Positions 16,619-24,631 of a stretch of DNA of 61,174 nt are shown here, piece by piece. The notes under the pieces are model-generated. The model was not told where the DNA came from. It saw only the letters and a program-made list of their open reading frames with translations, and did not search any database. The stretch spans positions 1-61,174 of the forward strand of contig JBAZKV010000009.1 in assembly GCA_041650635.1 (NCBI GenBank). Direction: 5' to 3'. A program made the position numbers and the translations under genes. The stretch comes from Candidatus Margulisiibacteriota bacterium (GTDB lineage Bacteria > Margulisbacteria > WOR-1 > JAKLHX01 > JBAZKV01). Each line of letters starts with the position of its first letter. Position 1 is the first letter of the stretch.

Positions 16619-16651
16619 GCCTCATCCCTCCAATAGTATAATAATAGCACT

Positions 16652-17731
16652 TTATGGCTGGAATCTGATATGCAAAATATCGCCGTCCCTTACCTCATAA
16701 TTTTTCCCCTCGAGCCGCAAAAGGCCCAACTCTCTTGCCTTTGACAGCGAAGAGGCCCTTTCAAGGTCTTCAAAAGAGATCACCTCGGCGCTGATAAAAC
16801 CTTTCTCCATGTCAGAGTGCACTTTTGCCGCGGCAGCGGGCGCTTTGGCGCCCTTTTTGACCGTCCAGGCCCTGGCCTCTTTCTCGTTGGCGGTAAAAAA
16901 AGTGATCAGGTCAAGAAGCCTGTAGCAGGCGCTTATAAAACAGGGCAGGGCGGGCTCTTTTTGCCCAGCGGCTTCAAGGTACTGCTTTGCATCTTCCAAA
17001 GAAAGCTCTTTTACATCCGCCTCTAATTTTGCGCACATGTATATAAGGCGGCAGCCGGTTTTTTCGCTGTAGGCATCCAGAGCGTTGTTTCTCGGCAGAG
17101 TTTCGTCGCAGTTGGCAAGGAGCAGCCGTGGCTTAGAGGTCAGAAGGGAAAGGCCTTTTACGGCTTCGAGCTCATCTTCCCTCAACGACAAGCTTCTTGC
17201 GGGGATCCCCTTTGAAAGGCCATCCCCCAGCTTCTCTAGTGCCGACAGCTCTTCAAGGACTTTTTTGTCCCGGCTTTTGGCCGATGTACGGACCGCCGAG
17301 GTCCTTTTTTCTACGGAGGCAAGGTCAGCCAGCAGAAGCTCGGCATCTATTATTTCTATATCCCTTACGCTGTCAAGGCTGCCGTCAACATGGGCGATGC
17401 TGCCGTCTGTGAACACCCGAACGACATGGACCACTGCGTCCACTTCCCTGATATTAGAGAGGAATTTATTTCCCAGCCCTTCTCCGCGGCTGGCGCCTTT
17501 TACAAGCCCGGCAATATCCACGAACTCGATTATCGTTCCGACAGCCTTTAAAGAGCCGACGATCCGGGCGATAGTCCCGGTCCTTTTATCGGGGACCTCA
17601 ACTATCCCTATATTGGGGTCTATAGTGGTAAAAGGATAATTTGAAACATCCGCTTTTGCTCCTGATAAAGCGTTAAAAACGGTCGATTTCCCCACATTGG
17701 GAAGGCCAATTATACCGAGTTTAAAGCCCAC
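16652..17731 (-). CDS. ychF: Ribosome-binding ATPase YchF/Obg-like
   Basis: 359 residues. P-loop GLPNVGKST, DIAGLVKGASRGEGLGNKFL (G3 region typical of YchF), a coiled insertion around 130-200, and a C-terminal TGS domain (FISAEVISFEDL; YEVRDGDILHIRF). YchF binds ATP rather than GTP and associates with ribosomes and the proteasome-like degradation of oxidised proteins. The start is GTG 17731, one base after the nadC stop, so it is probably last in the pyrH-to-ychF operon. Confidence 0.95.
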   Translation of the reverse strand: MGFKLGIIGLPNVGKSTVFNALSGAKADVSNYPFTTIDPNIGIVEVPDKRTGTIARIVGSLKAVGTIIEFVDIAGLVKGASRGEGLGNKFLSNIREVDAVVHVVRVFTDGSIAHVDGSLDSVRDIEIIDAELLLADLASVEKRTSAVRTSAKSRDKKVLEELSALEKLGDGLSKGIPARSLSLREDELEAVKGLSLLTSKPRLLLANCDETLPRNNALDAYSEKTGCRLIYMCAKLEADVKELSLEDAKQYLEAAGQKEPALPCFISACYRLLDLITFFTANEKEARAWTVKKGAKAPAAAAKVHSDMEKGFISAEVISFEDLERASSLSKARELGLLRLEGKNYEVRDGDILHIRFQP

Positions 17732-17732
17732 T

Positions 17733-18572
17733 TTACCGCCTCTTTGAGATCTTTAAGCAGATGTCAAGCGATCTTGGGGAGTGTGTCAGAGCTCCTGCCG
17801 AAATAAAATCAACTCCGGTCTTTGCGACTGAACGGATATTCTTAAGAGTGATGCCGCCGGAAGCCTCGGTCTTTACAGCCCTTTTGTTCTTTTTGTCCCA
17901 TTCCCTTACTATTTTTACCGCTCTTTTAAGCATTGGAGGGACCATATTGTCCAGCAGTATCCTGTCCGCTCCCGAGGACAGACAGCTCTTAACTTCCGAC
18001 AGGTTTTTTGCTTCTATTTCCACCTTGCCGAATTTTTTTGCCTTTGCAACCGCTGATTTTAGGTCTTTAATAAAGGGCAAATGGTTGTCCTTTATAAGGA
18101 TAGAATCGTAAAGCCCCATCCTGTGGTTTGTACCGCCGCCCACAGCAACAGCCTCTTTTTCCAGCTCCCTCAAAAGCGGTGTGGTTTTTCTGGTGTCAAG
18201 AAGCACGGCCTTAGTGCCTTTAAGTTCTTTTTTGTAAAGGGCGGAAAGGGTGGCTATCCCCGACAGCCTTTGCAGAAAATTCAGCGCGAGCCTTTCTCCG
18301 GAAAGGACCTTCGACGCCGGCCCGCTCACTTCGGCTATCAGAGCCCCTTTTGTTAACTTATGCCCGTTCTTCATCCTCGGGATAAAGCGAATGGACCTGT
18401 CCAGCTGTTCGAACACTTCCTTGGCAATGTTGAGACCGGAAAGAATGCCGTAATCCTTACTGATGATCTTGGCCAGGCATTTTGATCCCGGAGCAATTAC
18501 CGATGCTGAAGTGATGTCGCCTTTCCCAAGGTCTTCCTTAAGTGCCAGTCTTACCAGTTTTTTGCGGTCCAT
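17733..18572 (-). CDS. nadC: Nicotinate-nucleotide pyrophosphorylase
   Basis: 279 residues. Converts quinolinate plus PRPP to nicotinate mononucleotide, the step after NadA. Signs: EDLGKGDITS, GPASKVLSGERLALNFLQRLSGIAT, LDTRKTTPLLRELEKEAV, GGGTNHRMGLYDSILIKDNH, EIEAKNL, ILLDNM, EASGGITLKNI. Three bases separate it from cdsA. nadA is 16 kb away in the isc operon and no nadB or aspartate dehydrogenase is visible in the window. Confidence 0.95.
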   Translation of the reverse strand: MDRKKLVRLALKEDLGKGDITSASVIAPGSKCLAKIISKDYGILSGLNIAKEVFEQLDRSIRFIPRMKNGHKLTKGALIAEVSGPASKVLSGERLALNFLQRLSGIATLSALYKKELKGTKAVLLDTRKTTPLLRELEKEAVAVGGGTNHRMGLYDSILIKDNHLPFIKDLKSAVAKAKKFGKVEIEAKNLSEVKSCLSSGADRILLDNMVPPMLKRAVKIVREWDKKNKRAVKTEASGGITLKNIRSVAKTGVDFISAGALTHSPRSLDICLKISKRR

Positions 18573-18575
18573 ATG

Positions 18576-19394
18576 CTATTTTAGGATGAACCAGGTCAAA
18601 TAGTAATAAACTATGGGAGCAGTAAATATAAAGCTGTCCATTCTGTCGAGAATCCCCCCGTGCCCCGGGACAAGCCGGCTCGAATCCTTGGCGCCAGCGT
18701 CCCTTTTTATGAGCGATTCGGAAAGGTCGCTCAGCTGTGAAAAAACACCTATCAGGGAGCCCAGAATAAGATAATGCGCCCAGTTTACAGGGACAAGCAT
18801 CCCTTCTGCAAGCACCCCAAAAATATAGGCGCCTGCCAGAGCAAAGGTAAAGCCGGCCGCAGAACCGACAACGGTCTTTTTGGGGCTTATATAAGGGCTC
18901 AGTTGTTTAACTCCAAACCTTCCGCCTATAAAATATGATGCAGTATCTCCGGCCCAGACAGTGAGAAGAAGAAAGAAAAGACAGGCCCCGTGCGGCGTGA
19001 GGTCCCTAAGAAGGACAAGATAACTGAAAAGCCACCCCACATAGAGTGTGCCGAGCAGGGTTATCGCGATGTTAACAGAGGCCATAGCGGTCCTTCTGAT
19101 GAAGATAGCCGCGCAGAAGATCGAGATTATGGAAGCGGTCAAAATAACGGAAAAAGCGGATTCCCAGGAGGGATGCTTAAGCGTCAGCTGAATGAACACG
19201 ATGAAGAACAGCGTGAACAGGTTCCCCAGAGTGTAATAAGGACTCAGTCCCTTGGAGCGCATCAAATTGAAGAATTCGTTCAGGGAGATCACGGCAAGGG
19301 AGGTTACCATAAAAAAGAACCACAGGCCACCAAAATAAGTGCAAAAAACAACGATCGGAACGCCTATCAAGACAGTCAAGATCCTTTGAAGCAT
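18576..19394 (-). CDS. cdsA: Phosphatidate cytidylyltransferase
   Basis: 272 residues with about eight membrane segments. The CdsA signature is complete near the C-terminus: SLIKRDAGAKDSSRL followed by PGHGGILDRMD. Makes CDP-diacylglycerol for phospholipid synthesis in the inner membrane. It follows uppS by 20 bases, the common uppS-cdsA order; the dxr and rseP genes that often come next are replaced by nadC and ychF. Confidence 0.95.
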   Translation of the reverse strand: MLQRILTVLIGVPIVVFCTYFGGLWFFFMVTSLAVISLNEFFNLMRSKGLSPYYTLGNLFTLFFIVFIQLTLKHPSWESAFSVILTASIISIFCAAIFIRRTAMASVNIAITLLGTLYVGWLFSYLVLLRDLTPHGACLFFLLLTVWAGDTASYFIGGRFGVKQLSPYISPKKTVVGSAAGFTFALAGAYIFGVLAEGMLVPVNWAHYLILGSLIGVFSQLSDLSESLIKRDAGAKDSSRLVPGHGGILDRMDSFIFTAPIVYYYLTWFILK

Positions 19395-19414
19395 AACTAC
19401 CTCCCGCTTATTAT

Positions 19415-20158
19415 TTACAGGCCGCCGAACCTGCGGCTCCTTGAGGAATAGTCCTCAAGAGCTTTTTGCATTTCCTTTTCTCTAAAATCGGGCCAAAGGG
19501 TTTTTGTAACATAGATCTCGCTGTAGGCTATCTGCCACAGCATAAAATTGCTAACCCTTAGGTCCCCTCCGGTCCTGATCAGAAGGTCGGGGTCCGGGAC
19601 GCCATCCGTATACAGATGGCTGCCGATATCGGTTTCGCTAACCTTTTGCAGGGGCTGCTTTTCGCTGATAAGACGGTTTATCGCATCTGTTATCTCGGCC
19701 CTGCCGCCGTAATTGAGCATTATCTGAAGGCACAGGCCATCATTCTTCCCGGTCTTTTTCATCGCCGCATGTACCTTTTCCCTGATCTTGGCGTCCATCT
19801 CAGATATCCTGCCTAAAAACCTTATCCTAACGCCCTTTGCCGAAAGCTCTTCGATCTCTCTGTCGAGGGATTCCAGTACCAGGTTCATTAAAAAGGAGAC
19901 CTCTTCCTTGGGCCTTGACCAGTTCTCTGTAGAGAACGCGTAGACGGTCAGATATTTTATGCCAAGACAAGCGCAGGTCTTTATTGCTGACCTGATAGAC
20001 TCCAGCCCGACCCTGTGGCCCGCTATCCTGGGCAGCCCTCTTTTTTGCGCCCAGCGGCCGTTCCCGTCCATGATGATGGCAATATGCCCAGGCAAATTGG
20101 GAAGAGTTTTGGGCTTAATACCGGGGCCGAAAAGGCGTTTTATGAGCCGCTGTATCAT
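19415..20158 (-). CDS. uppS: Undecaprenyl diphosphate synthase
   Basis: 247 residues from ATG 20158 (a TTG directly before it, 20161, is also possible). Elongates farnesyl diphosphate with IPP to the C55 lipid carrier for wall and O-antigen synthesis. Motifs: IMDGNGRWAQKRG, GHRVG, YAFSTENWSRP, MLNYGGRAEI, LIRTGGDLRVSNFMLWQ, YSEIY. It starts just after the stop of a small ferredoxin gene. Confidence 0.96.
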   Translation of the reverse strand: MIQRLIKRLFGPGIKPKTLPNLPGHIAIIMDGNGRWAQKRGLPRIAGHRVGLESIRSAIKTCACLGIKYLTVYAFSTENWSRPKEEVSFLMNLVLESLDREIEELSAKGVRIRFLGRISEMDAKIREKVHAAMKKTGKNDGLCLQIMLNYGGRAEITDAINRLISEKQPLQKVSETDIGSHLYTDGVPDPDLLIRTGGDLRVSNFMLWQIAYSEIYVTKTLWPDFREKEMQKALEDYSSRSRRFGGL

Positions 20159-20161
20159 CAA

Positions 20162-20326
20162 TTATTCTTCACTTATGGCGTCAACAGGGCAGGCCTCAAC
20201 GCATTCCTCGCAGTCGGTGCACTCAGGGCCTATTACATAGACATCTCCCTGGGGGTGGATGGCCTTGTAAGTGCAGACCTCTACGCAGGCGCCGCAGCCT
20301 GTGCAGTCGGAAGAGATCTTATGCAT
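20162..20326 (-). CDS. Small 2[4Fe-4S] ferredoxin
   Basis: 54 residues, read directly from the minus strand. Two cluster motifs are present: CTGCGACVEVC and CTDCEECVEACP. ATG 20326 has GGAGG nine bases upstream, embedded in the end of frr, and its stop lies directly before uppS. It is a clostridial-type soluble electron carrier for anaerobic oxidoreductases. Its place between frr and uppS, in an otherwise standard operon, is unusual. Confidence 0.9.
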   Translation of the reverse strand: MHKISSDCTGCGACVEVCTYKAIHPQGDVYVIGPECTDCEECVEACPVDAISEE

Positions 20327-20330
20327 GATA

Positions 20331-20888
20331 TCAAACCTCCATTACTTCCTTTTCTTTTGAGACAACCAGCCGGTCGATCTCCTGGGAATGCCTTTCGACC
20401 GTCTTTTGTATCTCGGTCTCAATATGTTTTTCCTGGTCCTCCGTCAGTTCCTTCTTTGCTTTTTTTGCCTTGGCCTCTTCTATCGCGTCCCGCCTGATGT
20501 TCCTTATGGAGATCTTGGAATCTTCCGAATGCTTTTTTATCAGTTTTACCAGGTCCCTTCTTCTTTCTTCCGTCAGCGGGGGAAGTATTATCCTTATGAT
20601 GCCCCCGTCAACCTTTGGCATTGCTCCAAGGTCGGCCTTCTGCAGCGCTTTATCTATCTCTGCCACCGAACCCTTATCGTAAGGCTGTATCGCGATCTGT
20701 TTTGGGTCCGGGGTGGACAGATTGGCCAGCTGCTTTATAGGGGTTTGTGTGCCGTAATACTCAACAAGTATATTTTCCACAAGGGCCGCAGAAGCCCTGC
20801 CGGTCCTGATAGAAGAGAGCTCTTTTCTGAAAGCCTCTATGGTCTTTTTCATCCTGTCGTCCGCTTTTTTCAGTATTTCAGCCGCCAT
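20331..20888 (-). CDS. frr: Ribosome recycling factor
   Basis: 185 residues, the standard length. Splits post-termination ribosomes together with EF-G. Signs: SIRTGRASAALVENILVEYYG, TPIKQLANLSTPDPKQIAIQPYD, PPLTEERRRDLVKLIKK, RNIRRDA. Starts where pyrH stops (one-base overlap). Confidence 0.96.
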   Translation of the reverse strand: MAAEILKKADDRMKKTIEAFRKELSSIRTGRASAALVENILVEYYGTQTPIKQLANLSTPDPKQIAIQPYDKGSVAEIDKALQKADLGAMPKVDGGIIRIILPPLTEERRRDLVKLIKKHSEDSKISIRNIRRDAIEEAKAKKAKKELTEDQEKHIETEIQKTVERHSQEIDRLVVSKEKEVMEV

Positions 20889-21604
20889 TATTCTTTGACC
20901 ACCAGTGTCCCCGCCGGTTTTCCGGAAAGGGCCCTTTCTATATTTCCGCGTTTTGTAAGGTCAAGGACTATGATGGGGATCTCATTGTCCATGCAAAGCG
21001 AGACCGCGGTAGAATCCATGACCTTAAGCCTTTTGTTGAGTATCTGCAGGTATTTGACCTTTTTGTACCTGCGCGCCTTGGAGTTCTTTACCGGGTCTTC
21101 CGTGTATATCCCGTCAACTTTTGTGGCTTTTAGCACCAGGTCGGCATTTATCTCGGCAGCCCTTAGTGCTGCTGTGGTGTCTGTGGTGAAATAGGGATTT
21201 CCGGTGCCTCCGGCAAAAACAACGACCCTTCCTTTTTCCATATGGCGGATCGCCCTTCGTCTGATATATGGCTCCGCAATGGCGAACATCTCTATTGCAG
21301 ACAGCACCCTGCAGAACAGGCCGGCTTTTTCCAGCGCGTCCTGAATGGCAAGAGCGTTAATGACGGTGGCAAGCATTCCCATATAGTCCCCGGTCGAGCG
21401 GTCCATACCGCCCTGACTGGCAGGGACGCCCCTGAATATGTTCCCTCCCCCCACAACAATAGCAAGTTCGACCTTGTGTTTTTTTATCCCTTTAATTTCC
21501 TCGGCCAGCGAGGTCAAAACATCGTGGTCTATGCCGTATCTTTGCTTTCCGCCGATAAATTCGCCGCTCAACTTGAGGAGGACCCGTTTATATTTCAGCT
21601 TCAT
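20888..21604 (-). CDS. pyrH: UMP kinase
   Basis: 238 residues. Phosphorylates UMP to UDP. Signs: LLKLSGE, GGGNIFRG, DYMGMLATVINALAIQDALE, FAGGTGNPYFTTDTTAALRAAE, LKATKVDGIY, VMDSTAVSLCMDN. It leads the pyrH-frr-fd-uppS-cdsA-nadC-ychF run. An extended -10 box sits eleven bases upstream of the ATG, so the predicted leader is only about five bases and has no Shine-Dalgarno. Confidence 0.96.
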   Translation of the reverse strand: MKLKYKRVLLKLSGEFIGGKQRYGIDHDVLTSLAEEIKGIKKHKVELAIVVGGGNIFRGVPASQGGMDRSTGDYMGMLATVINALAIQDALEKAGLFCRVLSAIEMFAIAEPYIRRRAIRHMEKGRVVVFAGGTGNPYFTTDTTAALRAAEINADLVLKATKVDGIYTEDPVKNSKARRYKKVKYLQILNKRLKVMDSTAVSLCMDNEIPIIVLDLTKRGNIERALSGKPAGTLVVKE

Positions 21605-21615
21605 TATTTTAGGGA

Positions 21616-21624
21616 ATTATAACA
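21616..21624 (-). promoter_or_regulatory. pyrH operon extended -10 box
   Basis: On the minus strand TGT-TATAAT (21624-21616). Expected +1 at about 21609, giving a five-base leader before ATG 21604. Confidence 0.65.
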
Positions 21625-21764
21625 AAGAATGAGAGAGAGTGTCAAACTAGCAGGCCCACCGCCAGTGCCATGGCTCGAACGAAAAGCCGTTAGGATTGTC
21701 CTTTGGATAAGAAAGGTAAAAGTCGAACTTTATTTTTCATGGGATATTTGGAATTCCTCGTCCT

Positions 21765-21835
21765 GGTCCTTGTCCTACGAGCAGATGAAAGGACGAGAAC
21801 AAGGACAACTCGGAAAATTGAGGAAGATAGTTATA
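21765..21835. repeat. Inverted repeat between pyrH and tRNA-Tyr
   Basis: The stretch carries tandem GTCCT units on the left and AGGAC units on the right, so GTCCTTGT can pair with ACAAGGAC. The 21605-21859 gap contains nothing else that I can identify; short open frames there overlap the repeat and the tRNA and look spurious. Confidence 0.4.
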
Positions 21836-21859
21836 ATTACAGAACAGCTTTGCGAGTTC

Positions 21860-21942
21860 TGGAGAGGGGAGGATTCGAACCTCCGAAGACTTGCGTCGAC
21901 AGATTTACAGTCTGTTGCCATTAGCCGCTCGGCCACCTCTCC
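21860..21942 (-). tRNA. tRNA-Tyr (GTA)
   Basis: On the minus strand the acceptor GGAGAGG pairs with CCTCTCC; D-arm GCCGAGCGGCTAA; anticodon arm ACAGACTGTAAATCTGT with anticodon GTA; long class II variable arm; T-arm GGAGGTTCGAATCCTCC. Discriminator is A; CCA is not encoded. 83 bases. Confidence 0.95.
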
Positions 21943-21966
21943 GCTACAGTCTTGAGCGATAGTTTG

Positions 21967-21993
21967 AGTCTTGAGTACTGAGCGCTCAAGACT
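21967..21993. repeat. Inverted repeat upstream of tRNA-Tyr
   Basis: AGTCTTGAG (21967-21975) and CTCAAGACT (21985-21993) with a nine-base loop. The neighbouring bases 21948-22020 repeat the same words (CAGTCTTGAG, TTTGAGTC, GACTCACACTCAAAC), so it is a small cluster of inverted copies. No T-run follows, so a terminator is unlikely. Confidence 0.5.
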
Positions 21994-22072
21994 AAAGACT
22001 CACACTCAAACTCACACTAAGCCACAAGACTAATCTTACCAAAAACGGGCCGGCATATCAAACACACTCTCA

Positions 22073-22081
22073 TGCTATAAT
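22073..22081 (+). promoter_or_regulatory. SemiSWEET extended -10 box, leaderless
   Basis: TGC-TATAAT with hexamer 22076-22081. The expected +1 is exactly base 22088, the A of the ATG. Confidence 0.65.
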
Positions 22082-22087
22082 CTGCGT

Positions 22088-22345
22088 ATGCTGATAAAAA
22101 TAATCGCGCTTTTGGCGGCTCTGCTGACCTCCACGGGATTTGTTCCTCAAATAATCAAAGGATTTAAAACCGGGCATGTAAAAGATGTGTCGCTGATGAC
22201 GCTTATTTTTACGGCAGCCGGGACATTCTGCTGGGCGATCTACGGATTTTCACTGGGGGATACCATAATAGTGCTCGCCAATATTTTTACATGCTCGACG
22301 GTTATAATTTTGATGATAATGAAAGTCGTATACAGGCAGGCATGA
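22088..22345 (+). CDS. SemiSWEET sugar transporter
   Basis: 85 residues with three membrane helices, the exact size of a bacterial SemiSWEET, which works as a dimer in the inner membrane. The PQ-loop motif is present in helix 1 (GFVPQIIKGFKTG), followed by KDVSLMT, and the second helix carries the conserved F-W region (GTFCWAIYG). Substrate probably a small sugar. Leaderless start is predicted. It converges on rlmB. Confidence 0.85.
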   Translation: MLIKIIALLAALLTSTGFVPQIIKGFKTGHVKDVSLMTLIFTAAGTFCWAIYGFSLGDTIIVLANIFTCSTVIILMIMKVVYRQA

Positions 22346-22349
22346 CCTC

Positions 22350-23090
22350 TCAGAACTTCCCCGGTTTTCTCTTTCTGTAGGCCTCATACATGATAAGCGC
22401 GGCGGCAACAGAGGCGTTCAAGGAAGGGATCTTTCCTCGCATCGGGATCCTGACCATATAATCGCACCTGGAGCGCACCAGAGGCGTTATGCCTTTATTT
22501 TCTCCTCCGATCACGATGGCCAGCGGCATGGTGTAATCAACCTCGCTTAATTTACAGCCGCCAAGGGCGTCTATCCCCACTATCCAGAGCCCGTTCTCCT
22601 TCAGTTCGTTTATGGTAGAGCTCAGATTGGCCACGCGCGCAACTTTAACATGTTCTATGGCCCCGGCCGAGGTCTTGCTGATGGTGGTGGTTACTCCCAC
22701 CGCTCTGTTCTTGGGGATTATTATCCCGTGGACCCCTGAGGCATCCGCCGTCCTTATTATGGCGCCAAAATTCTGGGGGTCTTCAAGGCTGTCCAGTATC
22801 AGGATAAAAGGGGGCTCGTTTTTGGACTTCGCGTCCTCGAGAAATTCCCAAAAGTCGCTGTAGCCTTTTGCCGATGCTATTGCCACTACCCCCTGATTGA
22901 ACTTGGCGTATTTTTGAAGGGTGTAATTGTCCGCCCAGCTGTAAGGGATACCGGCAGACTTTGCCAGCTCGATAATTCTGTCGATGGCCGCGTCCTTGCC
23001 CTTATATTTGCCTATAAAGATCTTGTTAATGGGCCTCTTGGCCTTTAACGCTTCTTTTACGGGGTTTTTGCCGCAGATGACTTCCTGCAT
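22350..23090 (-). CDS. rlmB: 23S rRNA 2'-O-ribose methyltransferase RlmB-type (SPOUT)
   Basis: 246 residues: N-terminal L30e-like substrate domain (ICGKNPVKEALK) and C-terminal knotted SPOUT domain (LDSLEDPQNFGAIIRTADASGVHGII; LAIVIGGENKGITPLV; IPMRGKIPSLNASVAAALIMYE). RlmB methylates G2251 of 23S rRNA. TrmH-family relatives look similar, but the L30e domain favours RlmB. Confidence 0.9.
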   Translation of the reverse strand: MQEVICGKNPVKEALKAKRPINKIFIGKYKGKDAAIDRIIELAKSAGIPYSWADNYTLQKYAKFNQGVVAIASAKGYSDFWEFLEDAKSKNEPPFILILDSLEDPQNFGAIIRTADASGVHGIIIPKNRAVGVTTTISKTSAGAIEHVKVARVANLSSTINELKENGLWIVGIDALGGCKLSEVDYTMPLAIVIGGENKGITPLVRSRCDYMVRIPMRGKIPSLNASVAAALIMYEAYRKRKPGKF

Positions 23091-23094
23091 TTTA

Positions 23095-24378
23095 CTAAAG
23101 GGCCTTTTCGAATATTGCCAGAGCCTCGTCTATCTGGGCTTTCTTGATCGTTAATGGCGGGATGAACCGTATGACCTGGTCGTGGCTGCCGCAGCTGATC
23201 AAAAGAAGCCCGTTCTCAAGACAGGCCGAGATGACTTTTTTTGTCTTTTCCGGGTCCGGATCCCCGTTCTCTTTTATGAATTCAACGCCGACCATCAATC
23301 CCATCCCCCTCACATCTCCGATCTCTTTATTCGTTTTTTGAAGAGCTTTCAGCTTTTTAACAAGATACTTGCCGGTTTTTTCGGCCTTCTCGGCAAGTTT
23401 TCCGCTCTCTATCACTGCGATCGTGGCAAGTGAAGCCGCGCAGCAGACCGGATTTCCTCCGAACGTGCCACCGTGAGCACTGACAGTCCATGACTGCATC
23501 AGTTCTTTTCGCGCGATTATCCCGCCAAGCGGGAGCCCGTTCGCAATTGCTTTTGCCATTACCATAATGTCGGGAGTTACTCCCAAAGACTGGCAGGCGA
23601 ACATCTTTCCCGTCCGGCCAAAGCCGCTTTGGACTTCGTCAAATATTAGAAGTATCCCGTTCTCTTTGCAGATGCGCGAGAGCTCTTTCAGATACCAATC
23701 GGGAGGAACAACATATCCCCCCTCTCCAAGTATCGGCTCGATTATCATTGCGGCAACCTTATCCGCGCCCTCATTCACTATAATATTTTCAACTGCTTTG
23801 AGGCAGTGTTTTGAACAACCCTTCGGATCCTGAGGACGGCCGTTCTCATCTTTGCACCGGTAGCAGTAAGGGTAGGGGGCCTCAAAGACATTGGCCATCA
23901 AAGGCTCATACCCCTTTTTATATTTTTCCTTGGAGTTAGTGACCGTCATTGCCGCAAAGGTCCGTCCGTGGAAGCTGCCTGAAAAAGAGATTATTCCCTG
24001 TTTTTTAGAAGTGTATTTTGCAAGCTTAATGGCAGCCTCAACTGCACCGGAGCCGTCCTGGCAGAAAAAGCACATATCAAGACCGTCCGGAGTGATCTCC
24101 TTTATCTTTTCGGCCAGCTGCACATATTTTTCGTAGTATGCAACGCCTATGCAGATATGCATTAGGTTTTTGGCCTGCTCTTTTATGGCCGAAACCACCT
24201 TCGGATGGCAGTGCCCCAGCGCTGTTACTGCTATGCCGCAGGAAAAATCAAGGACCTTTTTGCCGTCATGGGCAAATAGATAAGGTCCCTTTCCTTGTGT
24301 TATAACCAGGTCATTGTAATGGCCAAGGACAGGGGAAACGACCTCTTTGTACCGCGAGATTAATTTTTGTTTATCCAT
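23095..24378 (-). CDS. Class III aminotransferase (GABA/acetylornithine type)
   Basis: 427 residues. PLP-dependent omega-aminotransferase with GSGAVEAAIKLA, FHGRT, FDEVQSGFGRTGKMFA, the PLP lysine in MAKAIANGLPLGG and GTFGGNP. A cysteine-rich insertion (YCYRC, GCSKHC, roughly residues 172-195) is like that of GabT-type enzymes, where it can hold a metal or Fe-S centre. The likely substrate is 4-aminobutyrate or a similar omega-amine, but the sequence does not decide this. It begins just after a palindrome that separates it from the NifU C-domain gene. Confidence 0.8.
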   Translation of the reverse strand: MDKQKLISRYKEVVSPVLGHYNDLVITQGKGPYLFAHDGKKVLDFSCGIAVTALGHCHPKVVSAIKEQAKNLMHICIGVAYYEKYVQLAEKIKEITPDGLDMCFFCQDGSGAVEAAIKLAKYTSKKQGIISFSGSFHGRTFAAMTVTNSKEKYKKGYEPLMANVFEAPYPYCYRCKDENGRPQDPKGCSKHCLKAVENIIVNEGADKVAAMIIEPILGEGGYVVPPDWYLKELSRICKENGILLIFDEVQSGFGRTGKMFACQSLGVTPDIMVMAKAIANGLPLGGIIARKELMQSWTVSAHGGTFGGNPVCCAASLATIAVIESGKLAEKAEKTGKYLVKKLKALQKTNKEIGDVRGMGLMVGVEFIKENGDPDPEKTKKVISACLENGLLLISCGSHDQVIRFIPPLTIKKAQIDEALAIFEKAL

Positions 24379-24387
24379 TTGTTTCCT

Positions 24388-24411
24388 GTGCGCGTCACGC
24401 CGCGCACCTAC
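24388..24411. repeat. Palindrome between the NifU C-domain gene and the aminotransferase (family B)
   Basis: GTGCGCG (24388-24394) and CGCGCAC (24401-24407), loop TCACGC, then CTAC. The minus strand begins TGTAGGTGCGCG. Compared with the 3905 element, stem bases differ on both arms and still pair (GGGCGCG/CGCGCCC versus GTGCGCG/CGCGCAC). Confidence 0.8.
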
Positions 24412-24412
24412 A

Positions 24413-24631
24413 TCACACCGATTCGACCCCGGTCACTTCCGGGACATCCTCTTTTATCATCTGCTCAACAACATTTTTTAATGTCATCGTCGCCATCGGG
24501 CAACCCCCGCAGGCTCCCGTCAACCTGACTTCTACGATGCCGTCTTTATACGAAACAAATTCAACATCGCCTCCATCGCCTTGCAGCGACGGGCGGACCT
24601 TGTCCAACGAAGCCTTTATTTTTTCTTCCAT
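24413..24631 (-). CDS. NifU C-terminal domain Fe-S carrier (Nfu-type)
   Basis: 72 residues; the stand-alone NifU-like domain with GDGGDVEFV, GACGGCPMATMTLK (CxxC) and a final VESV. Such proteins bind a [4Fe-4S] cluster at the dimer interface and hand it to targets. Its ATG overlaps the end of larE by 16 bases, and larE itself appears to need a cluster. Confidence 0.9.
   Translation of the reverse strand: MEEKIKASLDKVRPSLQGDGGDVEFVSYKDGIVEVRLTGACGGCPMATMTLKNVVEQMIKEDVPEVTGVESV

Noticed and set aside
21943..22087. Intrinsic terminator near tRNA-Tyr
   Set aside because: The inverted repeat has no following T-run on either strand.
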